A stretch of 64,000 bases of DNA from JBHJGS01 sp050331575 (GTDB taxonomy: Bacteria; Pseudomonadota; Alphaproteobacteria; Sphingomonadales; Rhodothalassiaceae): positions 17,736-81,735 of the forward strand of contig JBHJGS010000035.1 of the NCBI GenBank assembly GCA_050331575.1, read 5' to 3'. Below are positions 44,980-54,275 of this stretch, in pieces (the stretch's first letter is position 1; each line of letters starts with the position of its first letter). The notes below the pieces were generated by a model that ran no database searches, was not told the origin of the DNA, and saw only the letters and a program-made list of their open reading frames with translations. The translations under genes and the position numbers were made by a program.

Positions 44980-45213
44980 ATGACAGCGATGCTCGATCAG
45001 TCCGCGCTTGAGGCGGTGATGGCGGCGGCCGACCAGATCCTCGGCGACCAGCATCCGATTGCCCGCGCGCTGCGCGTGCCGATGCTCGATGCGGCGGCCT
45101 TGCACGCCATCTATGAGGCGATCGAGGCACTGCCGGAGCATCAACGGCGTCTGCTCGGCGGCGTCGCCGCAGCTTATATGGGTGTGGAAGCGCACGCCCA
45201 CTGCCTGCACTGA
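44980..45213 (+). CDS. Small helical protein of unknown function
   Basis: A 77-residue predicted soluble protein, mostly helical (ALEAVMAAADQILGD; AALHAIYEAIEALPEHQRRLLGG), ending in a His-rich tail, EAHAHCLH. I recognise no family. It precedes the TPR protein by four bases and is probably co-transcribed with it, so the two may work together. The coding look (no rare codons, good codon bias) and tight spacing support it being real. Confidence 0.6.
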   Translation: MTAMLDQSALEAVMAAADQILGDQHPIARALRVPMLDAAALHAIYEAIEALPEHQRRLLGGVAAAYMGVEAHAHCLH

Positions 45214-45217
45214 GCTA

Positions 45218-46282
45218 ATGCCCGATCCCGCCTTCCTCAGCGGCCTGGAACTGCAGCAGGCCGGGCAATACGCCCAAGCCGAAGCGCATTGGCGCGGTTT
45301 GTTGGAGGACCGACCCGGCGAGGCGCTGATCTTGGCGCAATTGGCCGTGTGCCGGTTTTGGCAGGAGGCGCGCGAGGAGGGCTTGGCGCTGATGGACCAG
45401 GCGCTGGCCGCCCGGCCGGGCGATGGCGGCCTGCATCATATGGCCGCGGCCCTGCATCTGGAGATCGGGGCGACCGAACCGGCGGTGGCGCATCTGCGTC
45501 AGGCCGCCGCGGCCGCCGCGGACAATGCCGCCCTGATGACCCTGGTGGTCGATGACCTGATCCGTTTGGGCCGCCTGGATGATGCGGCGGAAGCGGCCGG
45601 TAGCATGGCAGCGGAAGAAACGGTGACACCGCCGGGCCGCGCGCTGGCCGCCAAGGCCGCTCTGATTGCCGCACAGCCAGCCAAGGCTCTGGAGCTGGCC
45701 GCGGCCGCCCATGCCGCCAACCCCTTTGATCCGATGGTGCTGGAAGCTTATGGGGCCGCGGCGATCCTTGTGGGTGACACGGCAGCAGAAGCAGCGGCTC
45801 TGGACACAGCCGCGCAAATGCCGCCGGAATTGTGCGAGCGGCTGTTCCTGATCTGGGCCAAGCTTCTGGAGATCAACGGCTGCACCGGTCAGGCGCTCGG
45901 CTTTGTGCGATCCTTGGCGCAGGCGGGATCGGACAGCCTGACCGTGCTGGTCGACCATGCCCGCCTGGCGTTGGCCGAAGGTGCTGTGGAGGAAGCGCGG
46001 GCGTCGTTGGATCGGGCGCTGAAACTGTCGCCGCAGCTGGCCTCCGCCTTGTTGCTGCTGGGCGAGGTGCATGTGCAGCAGGGCCAGCCGGCCAAGGCGG
46101 TGCCGGTTTTGCGCCGCGCCTTGAACGATAATCCCAAGCTGGTCGACGCCTATCGCTTGCTGGCGCGGCTGGATGCGCTGAACAGTGCCGATCAGCAGCG
46201 TCTCAGCGCCTTGGCCGCGGATCCGGGCCTGGCCGCTTCTGCCCGGCGCAGCGCGGCGGACCTGTTGGCTTCCCTCGGCTGA
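45218..46282 (+). CDS. TPR-repeat protein
   Basis: A 354-residue protein made almost wholly of tetratricopeptide-like helix pairs. Examples are LSGLELQQAGQYAQAEAHWR near the start and LLLGEVHVQQGQPAKAVPVLRRAL near residue 285. There is no signal peptide or enzymatic domain, so it is probably a cytoplasmic scaffold. ATG 45218 follows the small gene's stop by four bases; the frame open to 45059 is antisense-like overlap and is not used. Partner proteins are unknown; mccB starts 54 bases downstream. Confidence 0.78.
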   Translation: MPDPAFLSGLELQQAGQYAQAEAHWRGLLEDRPGEALILAQLAVCRFWQEAREEGLALMDQALAARPGDGGLHHMAAALHLEIGATEPAVAHLRQAAAAAADNAALMTLVVDDLIRLGRLDDAAEAAGSMAAEETVTPPGRALAAKAALIAAQPAKALELAAAAHAANPFDPMVLEAYGAAAILVGDTAAEAAALDTAAQMPPELCERLFLIWAKLLEINGCTGQALGFVRSLAQAGSDSLTVLVDHARLALAEGAVEEARASLDRALKLSPQLASALLLLGEVHVQQGQPAKAVPVLRRALNDNPKLVDAYRLLARLDALNSADQQRLSALAADPGLAASARRSAADLLASLG

Positions 46283-46336
46283 GCCGATCGCCTATGACAG
46301 CCGGGCCCGCCGTTTCCTCGCCGCCGGAGCTTGCCC

Positions 46337-47944
46337 ATGACCGTGCTGAAATCCGCCCTCGACCTGCGCTCTGACGCCTATCAGGCCAATGCCGCGCATC
46401 TGCGAACCCAGGTCGATGCGCTCAAGGCGCTGGCGGCGCAGATCGCGCACGGCGGGCCGCAGCGGGCGCGGGAAAAACATCTGGCGCGCGGCAAGCTGTT
46501 GCCGCGGGACCGGGTCGACACGCTGCTGGATCCGGGCACGCCGTTTCTAGAGATCGGCCAGTTGGCGGCCTACAAGGTCTATGACGAAGATATCCCGGCC
46601 GCCGGGGTGATCGCTGGCATCGGCCGGGTCGAGGGCCGCGAGGTCATGGTGGTGTGCAATGATGCCACGGTGAAGGGCGGCACCTATTATCCGCTGACCG
46701 TGAAAAAGCATCTGCGCGCGCAGGAAATCGCCGAGCAGAACCATCTACCGTGCATCTATCTGGTCGATAGCGGCGGCGCCAATCTGCCCAATCAGGACGA
46801 GGTGTTCCCGGACAAGGAGCATTTCGGCCGGATCTTCTTCAATCAGGCCAATATGTCTGCCAAGGGCATTCCGCAGATCGCCGTGGTCATGGGATCGTGC
46901 ACCGCCGGCGGCGCCTATGTGCCGGCGATGGCCGATGAAAGCATCATCGTGCAGAAGCAGGGCACGATCTTTCTGGGCGGCCCGCCGCTTGTGAAGGCAG
47001 CCACCGGTGAGGAGGTCAGCGCGGAGGGTCTGGGCGGCGGCGATGTGCATGCGCGCACCTCCGGCGTGGTCGACCATCTGGCGACGTCGGATGCGCATGC
47101 GTTGATGATCGCCCGGCGCATCGTCTCCGGCCTCAATCGGCCCAAACCGGTGTCCCTGGAACTGGCACCGGTGGAGGCGCCGCTTTACGACCCGGAGGAA
47201 CTTTACGGTCTGATCCCGAAGGATGTGCGCCAGCCTTATGATGTGCGCGAGGTCATTGCGCGCATCGTGGACGGGTCCCGCTTTGACGAGTTCAAGGCGC
47301 TGTACGGCACCACGCTGGTCACCGGCTTTGCCCATCTGTACGGCATCCCGGTGGGTATCATTGCCAACAATGGTGTGCTGTTCTCCGAAAGCGCGTTGAA
47401 GGGCGCGCATTTCATCGAGCTGTGCGCGCAACGCGGCATTCCGCTGATTTTCCTGCAGAATGTCACCGGCTTCATGGTCGGCCGCAAATATGAAACTGGC
47501 GGCATCGCCAAGGATGGCGCCAAGATGGTCACCGCGGTATCCACCGCCAATGTGCCCAAGCTGACCGTACTGATCGGCGGGTCCTACGGCGCGGGCAATT
47601 ACGGCATGTGCGGCCGCGCCTATTCCCCGCGCTTGTTGTGGATGTGGCCGAATGCGCGGATCTCGGTGATGGGTGGGGAGCAGGCGGCCAATGTGCTGGC
47701 CACGGTGCGCCGTGATGGCCTTGAGGCGCGCGGCGAAACCTGGTCGGCCGACCAGGAGGAGGCGTTCAAGGCGCCGATCCGCGCGCAATATGAACAACAG
47801 GGCCATCCCTTCTTCGCCTCCGCGCGGCTGTGGGACGATGGCGTCATCGACCCTGCTCAGACCCGCCGCGTGCTCGGCCTGTCGCTGTCAGCGAGCCTGA
47901 ACGCGCCGGCCGAGCCGACCCGCTTCGGACTGTTTCGGATGTGA
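46337..47944 (+). CDS. mccB: 3-methylcrotonyl-CoA carboxylase, carboxyltransferase beta subunit
   Basis: A 535-residue carboxyltransferase of the leucine pathway. Crotonase-like landmarks are REKHLARGKLLPRDRVDTLLDPGTPFLEIG, IYLVDSGGANLPNQDEVFPD, MGSCTAGGAYVPAM, FLGGPPLVKAATGEEV, and the second oxyanion region FLQNVTGFMVGRKYE. These match MCC rather than propionyl-CoA carboxylase. The matching alpha subunit is at 33061-35082. ATG 46337 is chosen over TTG 46331. Its TGA abuts the stop of the convergent amn gene, the two stops together reading TGATCA. Confidence 0.92.
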   Translation: MTVLKSALDLRSDAYQANAAHLRTQVDALKALAAQIAHGGPQRAREKHLARGKLLPRDRVDTLLDPGTPFLEIGQLAAYKVYDEDIPAAGVIAGIGRVEGREVMVVCNDATVKGGTYYPLTVKKHLRAQEIAEQNHLPCIYLVDSGGANLPNQDEVFPDKEHFGRIFFNQANMSAKGIPQIAVVMGSCTAGGAYVPAMADESIIVQKQGTIFLGGPPLVKAATGEEVSAEGLGGGDVHARTSGVVDHLATSDAHALMIARRIVSGLNRPKPVSLELAPVEAPLYDPEELYGLIPKDVRQPYDVREVIARIVDGSRFDEFKALYGTTLVTGFAHLYGIPVGIIANNGVLFSESALKGAHFIELCAQRGIPLIFLQNVTGFMVGRKYETGGIAKDGAKMVTAVSTANVPKLTVLIGGSYGAGNYGMCGRAYSPRLLWMWPNARISVMGGEQAANVLATVRRDGLEARGETWSADQEEAFKAPIRAQYEQQGHPFFASARLWDDGVIDPAQTRRVLGLSLSASLNAPAEPTRFGLFRM

Positions 47945-49441
47945 TCAGCGGAACGGCGGTTCGAAGAAGCTGCGCAGTTTTCGCGAATGCATGGTGCCGG
48001 CGTGGGCGTCTTCGCGCAGCAGATCAAGCGCGCGGATGCCGATCTGCAGGTGCTGACTGACGCGTTCCTCATAAAAGGCATCGGCCATGCCGGCGAGCTT
48101 GATTTCGCCATGCAGGGGCCGGTCAGACACGCACAAGAGCGTGCCGTAGGGCACCCGGAAGCGATAGCCATTCGCCGCGATGGTGGCCGACTCCATGTCG
48201 ATGGCGATGGCGCGGGACTGGTTGAAGCGGGTCGCCAGCGCATGAAAGCGCAGTTCCCAATTGCGATCATCCGTGGTCACCACCGTGCCGGTGCGCAGCC
48301 GCTGCTTGATCTCCGCCCCCTTAAGCCCGGTCACTTCGCGGACGGATTGAGCCAGCGCCAGCTGCACTTCCGCCAGGGTCGGCAGCGGAATGGCGGTGGG
48401 CAGATACGGGTCGAGCACATGATCATCGCGCAGATAGGCGTGCGCCAGAACATAGTCACCCAACCGCTGGCTGCCGCGCAGGCCGCCGCAATGCCCCACC
48501 ATCAGCCAGACATGCGGCCTTAACACCGCAAGGTGGTCGGTGATCGTCTTGGCGTTGGACGGCCCGACGCCGATATTGACCAATGTGATGCCGTTACAAT
48601 TGTCCCGGACCAGATGGTAAGCGGGCATTTGCGGCAGCTTGGCCAAGGCCGGCTCGCGATTGCACCGGTCGGGCAGGGACACGCGCTGACCCGGTTCGAC
48701 GAATTGGTCATAGCGCCCTGCCGCCAGCTCCGATCGGCCATAGTCGATAAACTCGTCGACATAGCGCTGATAGTTGGTGAACAGCACGAACCGCTGGAAC
48801 GACGCTGGCTCGGTGGCGGTGTAATGGCGCAAGCGGTGCAGCGAATAGTCCACCCGCTCCGCGGAAAACAGCGACAGGGGGATCGGCTCGTCGGAGGGGC
48901 CGGTGCGGCCGCCATCGGCAATGCCATCATGGGTGGCGGCCAGATCAGGCAGCGCAAAATGTCGCGGCAGGGCCCGCCGTTGTTCCGGTGTGAGTTGCGC
49001 GGCAGCGCGTTCCAGCGCGAATGTCAGGGGAATGCGCGTGGTGCTGCGGCCGACGAAGAACCGCGCCCGATGATTGCGCGCAAGCAGCCTCATCTGCTCC
49101 AGAAGATAGTCCTTGAACAGGTCAGGCGCGGTTAGTGTCGACCCGTGCAAGCCCGGCACGGAGACCTTGCCGAAGGCGAGCGACCCGGTGCGCGTGGCGT
49201 CGTCGGGGTCGATCAGGGCGCAGAGATAGGGGTAAACTGCCTCGGCTGTATCGAAGCTCAGATCGCCCGCGGCGAAGCGCTGAAAATGCTCGTGGACCTT
49301 GTCCAGACTAGCGCGGTAGAGCGCATCGACGCGCTGGAATGCCTCTTCTGGGTTGGCGCAGGCGACCAAATCCTGCGCCGGCACGCGATGATCAAATGGG
49401 CTTGGCGGCGGGCTGTCGGGCATGGGTCTCGGTCGATTCAA
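47945..49441 (-). CDS. amn: AMP nucleosidase
   Basis: Hydrolyses AMP to adenine and ribose-5-phosphate in the cytoplasm. The 498 residues comprise an N-terminal regulatory domain and a C-terminal nucleosidase core. Core marks are ITLVNIGVGPSNAKTITDHLA, WLMVGHCGGLRGSQRLGDYVLA, and the catalytic Asp region AIAIDMESATIAANGYRFRVPYGTLLCVSDRPLHGE. An ATG at 49423 is an alternative start. It is the last gene of the nucleoside operon running deoB to amn; the adenine made can be reused by apt elsewhere in this window. Confidence 0.95.
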   Translation of the reverse strand: MNRPRPMPDSPPPSPFDHRVPAQDLVACANPEEAFQRVDALYRASLDKVHEHFQRFAAGDLSFDTAEAVYPYLCALIDPDDATRTGSLAFGKVSVPGLHGSTLTAPDLFKDYLLEQMRLLARNHRARFFVGRSTTRIPLTFALERAAAQLTPEQRRALPRHFALPDLAATHDGIADGGRTGPSDEPIPLSLFSAERVDYSLHRLRHYTATEPASFQRFVLFTNYQRYVDEFIDYGRSELAAGRYDQFVEPGQRVSLPDRCNREPALAKLPQMPAYHLVRDNCNGITLVNIGVGPSNAKTITDHLAVLRPHVWLMVGHCGGLRGSQRLGDYVLAHAYLRDDHVLDPYLPTAIPLPTLAEVQLALAQSVREVTGLKGAEIKQRLRTGTVVTTDDRNWELRFHALATRFNQSRAIAIDMESATIAANGYRFRVPYGTLLCVSDRPLHGEIKLAGMADAFYEERVSQHLQIGIRALDLLREDAHAGTMHSRKLRSFFEPPFR

Positions 49442-49476
49442 GCGATCTCAATAGCGATAGCATAGCGGATTGGGCG

Positions 49477-50700
49477 TTACAGTGACAAAAGCAGGCTGGC
49501 CAGTGCGGCGCTCATCAGATTGGCCAGCGTGCCGGAGATCACCGCCAGCACGCCCAGTTTCGCGATCTCATGGCGCCGGTCCGGCACCAACGAGCCCAGT
49601 CCGCCCATGACGATGGCCAGGGCGGAGAAATTGGCAAAGCCGCACAGCGCGAAGGTGATCACCGCGCGGCCATGATCGGTGAGCTGGTCGGACACCTGGG
49701 TCAGGCTGACGAACGCCAGGAATTCGTTCAGGATGGTCTTCTGGCCCAGCAGATTACCGGCGGTGACCGCATCCTGCCATGGCACGCCCACCAGATACAT
49801 GAGCGGCGCCAGCGGATAGCCGAGGATCTTCTCCAGCGTCAGCGCTTCCAGCCCGACCAAACCGCCCAGCCAGCCGACGATGCCATTGACCAGCGCCAGC
49901 AGCGCTACGAACGCCAGCAACATGGCGCCGACGCCGGCGGCGATCTTCAAGCCCTCCGCAGCGCCGTCAGCGGCCGCCTCGATCACATTGACCGGGCGAT
50001 TGTCCGGGTCGAAGGCGGTGATCTGCAGCTTCTCCGGCTCAGCGACATGATTGGCCGGATCCTCCGGCACAAGCAGCTTGGCCATGAACAGCCCGCCCGG
50101 CGCGGCCATAAAGGCGGCGGCCAGCAGATATTGCAGATCAATGCCGATCGCGGCATAGCCCGCCAGGATCGCCCCGGACACCGAGGACAGGCCGACCGCC
50201 ATCACAGCGAACATCTCCGAGTGCGACAGGCGGCTGAGATAAGGCCGCACCACCAGGGGGGATTCCACCATGCCGATGAAGATATTCGCCGCGGCAACCA
50301 GCGATTCCACGCGGCTGGAGCCGATCACCCGGCGCAGCCCGCCGCCGATGACGATGACAATCAGCTGCATCAATCGGATATGGTAGAGCACGGCGATCAG
50401 CGAGGAGACGAAGACGATGATCGGCAACACCCGGAACGCGAAGATGAAGCCGGTCTCATCCCGTCCCAGCTCACCGAACAGAAAGCGGATGCCGGCATCG
50501 GCATAATTGATGATATTCTGGGCGCCGAAGGCGGCGGAGGCGAGCGCGCGCTGACCGAACGGCACATATAAGACCAGCACCGCCAGGCCCGCCTGCAGCG
50601 CAAACGCCGCGACGGTGACGCGCAGCGAAATCGCTCGCCGATCCTGTGAAAACAGCACGGCCAGCCCCACCAGCACGGCCATACCGACAATTGCGATCAT
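49477..50700 (-). CDS. nupC: Concentrative nucleoside transporter, NupC/CNT family
   Basis: Inner-membrane ion-coupled nucleoside importer of 407 residues with about eight to ten helices. CNT signatures are AANIFIGMVESPLVVRPYL (substrate-binding helix), EMFAVMAVGLSSVSGAILAGYA, and LGQKTILNEFLAFVSL (second binding motif) followed by FALCGFANFSALAIVMGGLG. It lies between the aldehyde dehydrogenase and amn, supplying nucleosides to the deo enzymes. The 163 bases upstream hold a 10-bp tandem repeat. Confidence 0.93.
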   Translation of the reverse strand: MIAIVGMAVLVGLAVLFSQDRRAISLRVTVAAFALQAGLAVLVLYVPFGQRALASAAFGAQNIINYADAGIRFLFGELGRDETGFIFAFRVLPIIVFVSSLIAVLYHIRLMQLIVIVIGGGLRRVIGSSRVESLVAAANIFIGMVESPLVVRPYLSRLSHSEMFAVMAVGLSSVSGAILAGYAAIGIDLQYLLAAAFMAAPGGLFMAKLLVPEDPANHVAEPEKLQITAFDPDNRPVNVIEAAADGAAEGLKIAAGVGAMLLAFVALLALVNGIVGWLGGLVGLEALTLEKILGYPLAPLMYLVGVPWQDAVTAGNLLGQKTILNEFLAFVSLTQVSDQLTDHGRAVITFALCGFANFSALAIVMGGLGSLVPDRRHEIAKLGVLAVISGTLANLMSAALASLLLSL

Positions 50701-50770
50701 GAAGGACGGAGCCTTTCTTGGTCTTATGCTAAAAGGGGGCTAAAGGTGGCTAAAGCGGCTCAAAGCGGGC

Positions 50771-50830
50771 CATAACAGGCCATAACAGGCCAGAACGGGC
50801 CAGAACAGGCCAGAACAGGCCAGAACAGGA
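50771..50830. repeat. Six tandem 10-bp repeats upstream of nupC
   Basis: Units CATAACAGGC (two), CAGAACGGGC, CAGAACAGGC (two) and CAGAACAGGA follow without gaps. Decayed copies (CTAAAGGTGG-type) extend the array back to about 50730. The period is close to one helical turn, and the array fills the gap between the aldehyde dehydrogenase and nupC genes. Confidence 0.85.
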
Positions 50831-50863
50831 CCGGGGGCGGGCCGGGTAGCAGCCTGGGACAGG

Positions 50864-53248
50864 TCAGTCGCCGTAGGGCAGCCAAATATTCTTCACCTGC
50901 GTGGCCTCGCGCAAGAGGTGCGGGCCTTCGCCGGTCAGCGGGGAGAACCAGTCGCGGGCACGCCCGCCGTTCGACCAGATCCGCTTCAGATTGGCCGCAG
51001 AGCGACGCTCAACCTCTTCGGCGCCTGCCGTCGCGCCATGATACCACAGCCCGTCCACGCCGTCATGATCGGCCAGACTTTCGGCCAGCGGATCGCGCTC
51101 GCCGGTGACAAGATTGACCACGCCGGCGGGCACGTCGGAGGTTTCCAGGATCTGCACGAAATCCAGCGCCGGCAGCGGGCAGCCTGGGGAAGGCACGATG
51201 ATGCTGCGATTGCCCATGGCCATCAATGGGGCCATCAGCGAAACAAAGGCCAGAAGCGGCAGACGTTCCGGGCACACAACGCCCACAATCCCGATCGGCT
51301 CGTGTAGCGCCATGGTCAGCGCGCGGTCCGGCGGGCGGTGCACCAGGCCTTCAAATTTGTCGGCCCAGGCGGCGTAGCTGAACAGGCGGGAGATGCTGGC
51401 GCTGACCTCGCGTTCCGCGGCGGCGGGGTCCGCGCCGGTCCAACGCGCCAGGTTGCGTGCGAACTCCTCGCTGCGCACCATCAGATTTTCCGCCATATAG
51501 TAGAGGATCTGCGCGCGCAGATGCGGGCTTTCGCCGGCCCAGGTCTCCGCCTTGCGCGCCGCCTCCACCGCTTCGCGGATGTCCTTGCGATTGCCGTCGG
51601 CGACCCGGCCGGCAAAGGCGCCGTCATGGGTGTAGATCATCAGGCTGGTGCCGCCGTCCGGCCGGGTCTGACGCCCGCCGATATAGTGCTTATAGGTGCG
51701 GTCGATCAGCGGGATCACCGGCGGCTTGGCACCATCGCCTTCCGGTATCGTGGTCGCCTCGAACTGATCGAGCCAGTCCCGCTTTGGCTTGAGATAGGCA
51801 TACATGCCCTCGCGCCCGCCCTCGCGGCCGAAGCCGGATTCGCGATAGCCGCCGAAGCCGCAGCCCGCATCGAAGCGGTTGGCGCCATTGACCCACACCA
51901 CGCCGGCCTTCAGCTGGCCGGCCACATCCAGGGCGCGCGCGGCACTTTCGGTCCAGACGCTGGCGGCCAGCCCGTAGCGGGAATTGTTCGCCAATGCGAC
52001 GGCCTCATCCAGCGTGCGGAAGGTCGATACCGCCAGCACCGGCCCGAAAATCTCGTGGATCATGGCGGAATTGGCCGGAGTGACGCCGGTCAACACGGTC
52101 GGTGCCATAAAGCATCCCTGGTCCGGCAGGTCGATCTCCGGCTGCCATTTCAGCGCGCCCTCCAGCACGCTTTGCGCCACAAGATCGGTGATCCGGCGCT
52201 GCTGCGCGGGGTCGACCAGCGCGCCCATATCGACGCTCTTGTCCAGGGGATTGCCGACGCGGAACTGCTCCAGCCGCCGTTTGATCTTGGCCACCAGGCG
52301 TTCGCTGACGCTCTCTTGCACCAGCAGGCGGGACCCGGCACAGCAGACTTCGCCCTGGTTGAACCAGATCGCCTCGACCAGCCCTTCCACGGCGCTGTCC
52401 AGATCGGCGTCCTCGAACACCAGAAACGGCGATTTGCCGCCCAGTTCCAGGGTGAGCGACTTGGCGGTGCCGGCGGTTTGCCGGCGGATCTCCCGGCCCA
52501 CCTCGGTCGAGCCGGTAAAGGCGATCTTGTTCACGTCCGGATGGGCCACCAGCGCCTGGCCGGTTTCCGCAGCGCCGGTGACGATATTGATCACGCCGGC
52601 GGGCACGCCGGCCTCCGCGGCGAGTTCAGCGAAATAAAGCGCGGTCAGGCTGGTATAGTCCGCCGGCTTCAGAACCACGGTATTACCGGCGGCCAGTGCC
52701 GGGGCGATCTTCCAGGCCAGCATCAGGAACGGAAAGTTCCACGGGATAATCTGGCCGATCACACCGATCGCTTCCTGATCGGGGAATTCCCGGTCCAGAA
52801 TCTGCGCCCAGCCGGCATGGTGATAGAAATGCCGGGCGGCCAGCGGCACGTCGATATCGCGGCTTTCCCGGATCGGCTTGCCATTGTCCAGCGTTTCCAG
52901 AACCGCGATGAAGCGGCTGTTCTTCTGGATCAGGCGGGCCAGGGCGTAGAGCACGCGTGCGCGGTCATGGCCTGAGGTTGCCGCCCAGCTGCCGAAGGCC
53001 TTGCGGGCGGCGCTGACGGCTGCATTGATATCGTCTTCCCCCGCCACCGCGATGGAGGACAGGATGCTGCCATTGGCGGGATTGAGGCATTCCAGCCGGT
53101 CGGTGCTGGAAATCGGCGCCACCCAGCGCCCGCCGATGAACAGCTCAAAGCCGTTGGTGCGCGCGGCCAGCCAATCCTCGACATAGTCCGACGCCTCCGG
53201 TGCCGGGCCATAGTCCATGCTGTGCAGGATATCGTTAAGATTGTGCAT
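50864..53248 (-). CDS. Tandem-domain aldehyde dehydrogenase (ALDH16-like)
   Basis: A 794-residue fusion of two aldehyde dehydrogenase domains. The first (residues 30-490) is complete: NAD-binding IIPWNFPFLMLAWKIAPALAAG, the general-base Glu in LTLELGGKSPF, the nucleophilic Cys in NQGEVCCAGSRLLV, and EIFGPVL. The second (about 510-794) is shorter and keeps only the N-terminal cofactor-like part, ending soon after LVTGE, with no catalytic Cys loop. It starts four bases after deoC, so it probably oxidises the acetaldehyde released by DeoC to acetate. The layout recalls the ALDH16 group. Substrate assignment is inferred from the operon. Confidence 0.88.
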   Translation of the reverse strand: MHNLNDILHSMDYGPAPEASDYVEDWLAARTNGFELFIGGRWVAPISSTDRLECLNPANGSILSSIAVAGEDDINAAVSAARKAFGSWAATSGHDRARVLYALARLIQKNSRFIAVLETLDNGKPIRESRDIDVPLAARHFYHHAGWAQILDREFPDQEAIGVIGQIIPWNFPFLMLAWKIAPALAAGNTVVLKPADYTSLTALYFAELAAEAGVPAGVINIVTGAAETGQALVAHPDVNKIAFTGSTEVGREIRRQTAGTAKSLTLELGGKSPFLVFEDADLDSAVEGLVEAIWFNQGEVCCAGSRLLVQESVSERLVAKIKRRLEQFRVGNPLDKSVDMGALVDPAQQRRITDLVAQSVLEGALKWQPEIDLPDQGCFMAPTVLTGVTPANSAMIHEIFGPVLAVSTFRTLDEAVALANNSRYGLAASVWTESAARALDVAGQLKAGVVWVNGANRFDAGCGFGGYRESGFGREGGREGMYAYLKPKRDWLDQFEATTIPEGDGAKPPVIPLIDRTYKHYIGGRQTRPDGGTSLMIYTHDGAFAGRVADGNRKDIREAVEAARKAETWAGESPHLRAQILYYMAENLMVRSEEFARNLARWTGADPAAAEREVSASISRLFSYAAWADKFEGLVHRPPDRALTMALHEPIGIVGVVCPERLPLLAFVSLMAPLMAMGNRSIIVPSPGCPLPALDFVQILETSDVPAGVVNLVTGERDPLAESLADHDGVDGLWYHGATAGAEEVERRSAANLKRIWSNGGRARDWFSPLTGEGPHLLREATQVKNIWLPYGD

Positions 53249-53252
53249 GGCT

Positions 53253-54248
53253 TTATCCCATAGGGTGGCGGTGAGCGGAGGAATAGCGCCCGGTCGCCTG
53301 ATGTTCCAGCTGGCGTTCGATATCGGTCAACAGGCGGGAGGCACCCAGACGGAACAGCCGCGGCTGCAGCCAGTCATTGCCCAATTCTTCCTTCATCAAA
53401 ACCAGATAGTGCAGCGCCTGCTTGGCCGTGGAGATGCCGCCGGCCGGCTTGAAGCCGACTTGCTGGCCGGTGCGCTCGTGAAACTCGCGGATCTGACGCA
53501 CCATGATCAGGCTGACCGGCAAGCTGGCATTGACCGCCTCCATGCCGGTGGAGGTCTTGATGAAGTCGGCACCGGCCATCATCGCCACCGCCGCGGCCCG
53601 GCCGATCTGGGTGAGATTGCCCAAATCGCCGACCGCCAGGATCACCTTCAGATGCGCCGGCCCGCACGCCTCGCGAAAGCTGCGCACCTCGTCATAAAGC
53701 GCCGACCAGCGCCCGGTCAGTACCAGATGCCGGCTGATCACCACATCGATTTCCCGGGCACCGGCGGCGACAGAGGCCTTGATCTCGGCCAGCCGGGTTT
53801 CTGCCGGCGCCAGGCCCGCGGGAAAGCCGGTGGAGACCGCCGCCACCGGGATGCCGGTGTCACGCAGGGCGCTGACCGCGGGCTCAACCATGGCATGATA
53901 AACGCACACTGCCGCAGTGGTCAGCTTGCGCTCATCCAGGCCCAGAGCCTCGAGCAGGTCGCGGCGCACCGGCTGCTGCGCCTTGGCGCACAGGCGCTGG
54001 ATCCGCCCTGGCGTATCGTCGCCGGACAGGCTGGTCAGGTCCATACAGCCAATCCCGCGGATCAGCCAGGCCGCCTGCCATTCCTTTTTGACGGTGCGCC
54101 GCTTCGGCAGATCGGCGGCACGGCGCTCCGCGGCGGAGCGGTTGACATGGATCGCCTCCACCCAGTCCGGGCGGAACGCCGTGCCTTGCACGCGGGCCGG
54201 CCCGGCTCGACGGGAGGCGGGAAAATCGGTGACTTTTCCTTGGCTCAT
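53253..54248 (-). CDS. deoC: Deoxyribose-phosphate aldolase
   Basis: Class I aldolase splitting 2-deoxyribose-5-phosphate into acetaldehyde and glyceraldehyde-3-phosphate. The 331 residues include an N-terminal extension of about 65 before MDLTSLSGDDTPGRI, as in the longer DeoC group. The Schiff-base Lys is in DFIKTSTGMEAV and the second Lys in VGFKPAGGIST. It lies between deoB and the aldehyde dehydrogenase, fitting deoxynucleoside breakdown. Confidence 0.95.
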   Translation of the reverse strand: MSQGKVTDFPASRRAGPARVQGTAFRPDWVEAIHVNRSAAERRAADLPKRRTVKKEWQAAWLIRGIGCMDLTSLSGDDTPGRIQRLCAKAQQPVRRDLLEALGLDERKLTTAAVCVYHAMVEPAVSALRDTGIPVAAVSTGFPAGLAPAETRLAEIKASVAAGAREIDVVISRHLVLTGRWSALYDEVRSFREACGPAHLKVILAVGDLGNLTQIGRAAAVAMMAGADFIKTSTGMEAVNASLPVSLIMVRQIREFHERTGQQVGFKPAGGISTAKQALHYLVLMKEELGNDWLQPRLFRLGASRLLTDIERQLEHQATGRYSSAHRHPMG

Positions 54249-54275
54249 GGACGGGGTCTCCCGGACCGCAAACAG

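Noticed and set aside
50730..50830. CRISPR-like array at the 10-bp repeats
   Set aside because: Units are contiguous, without spacers, and no cas genes are present.
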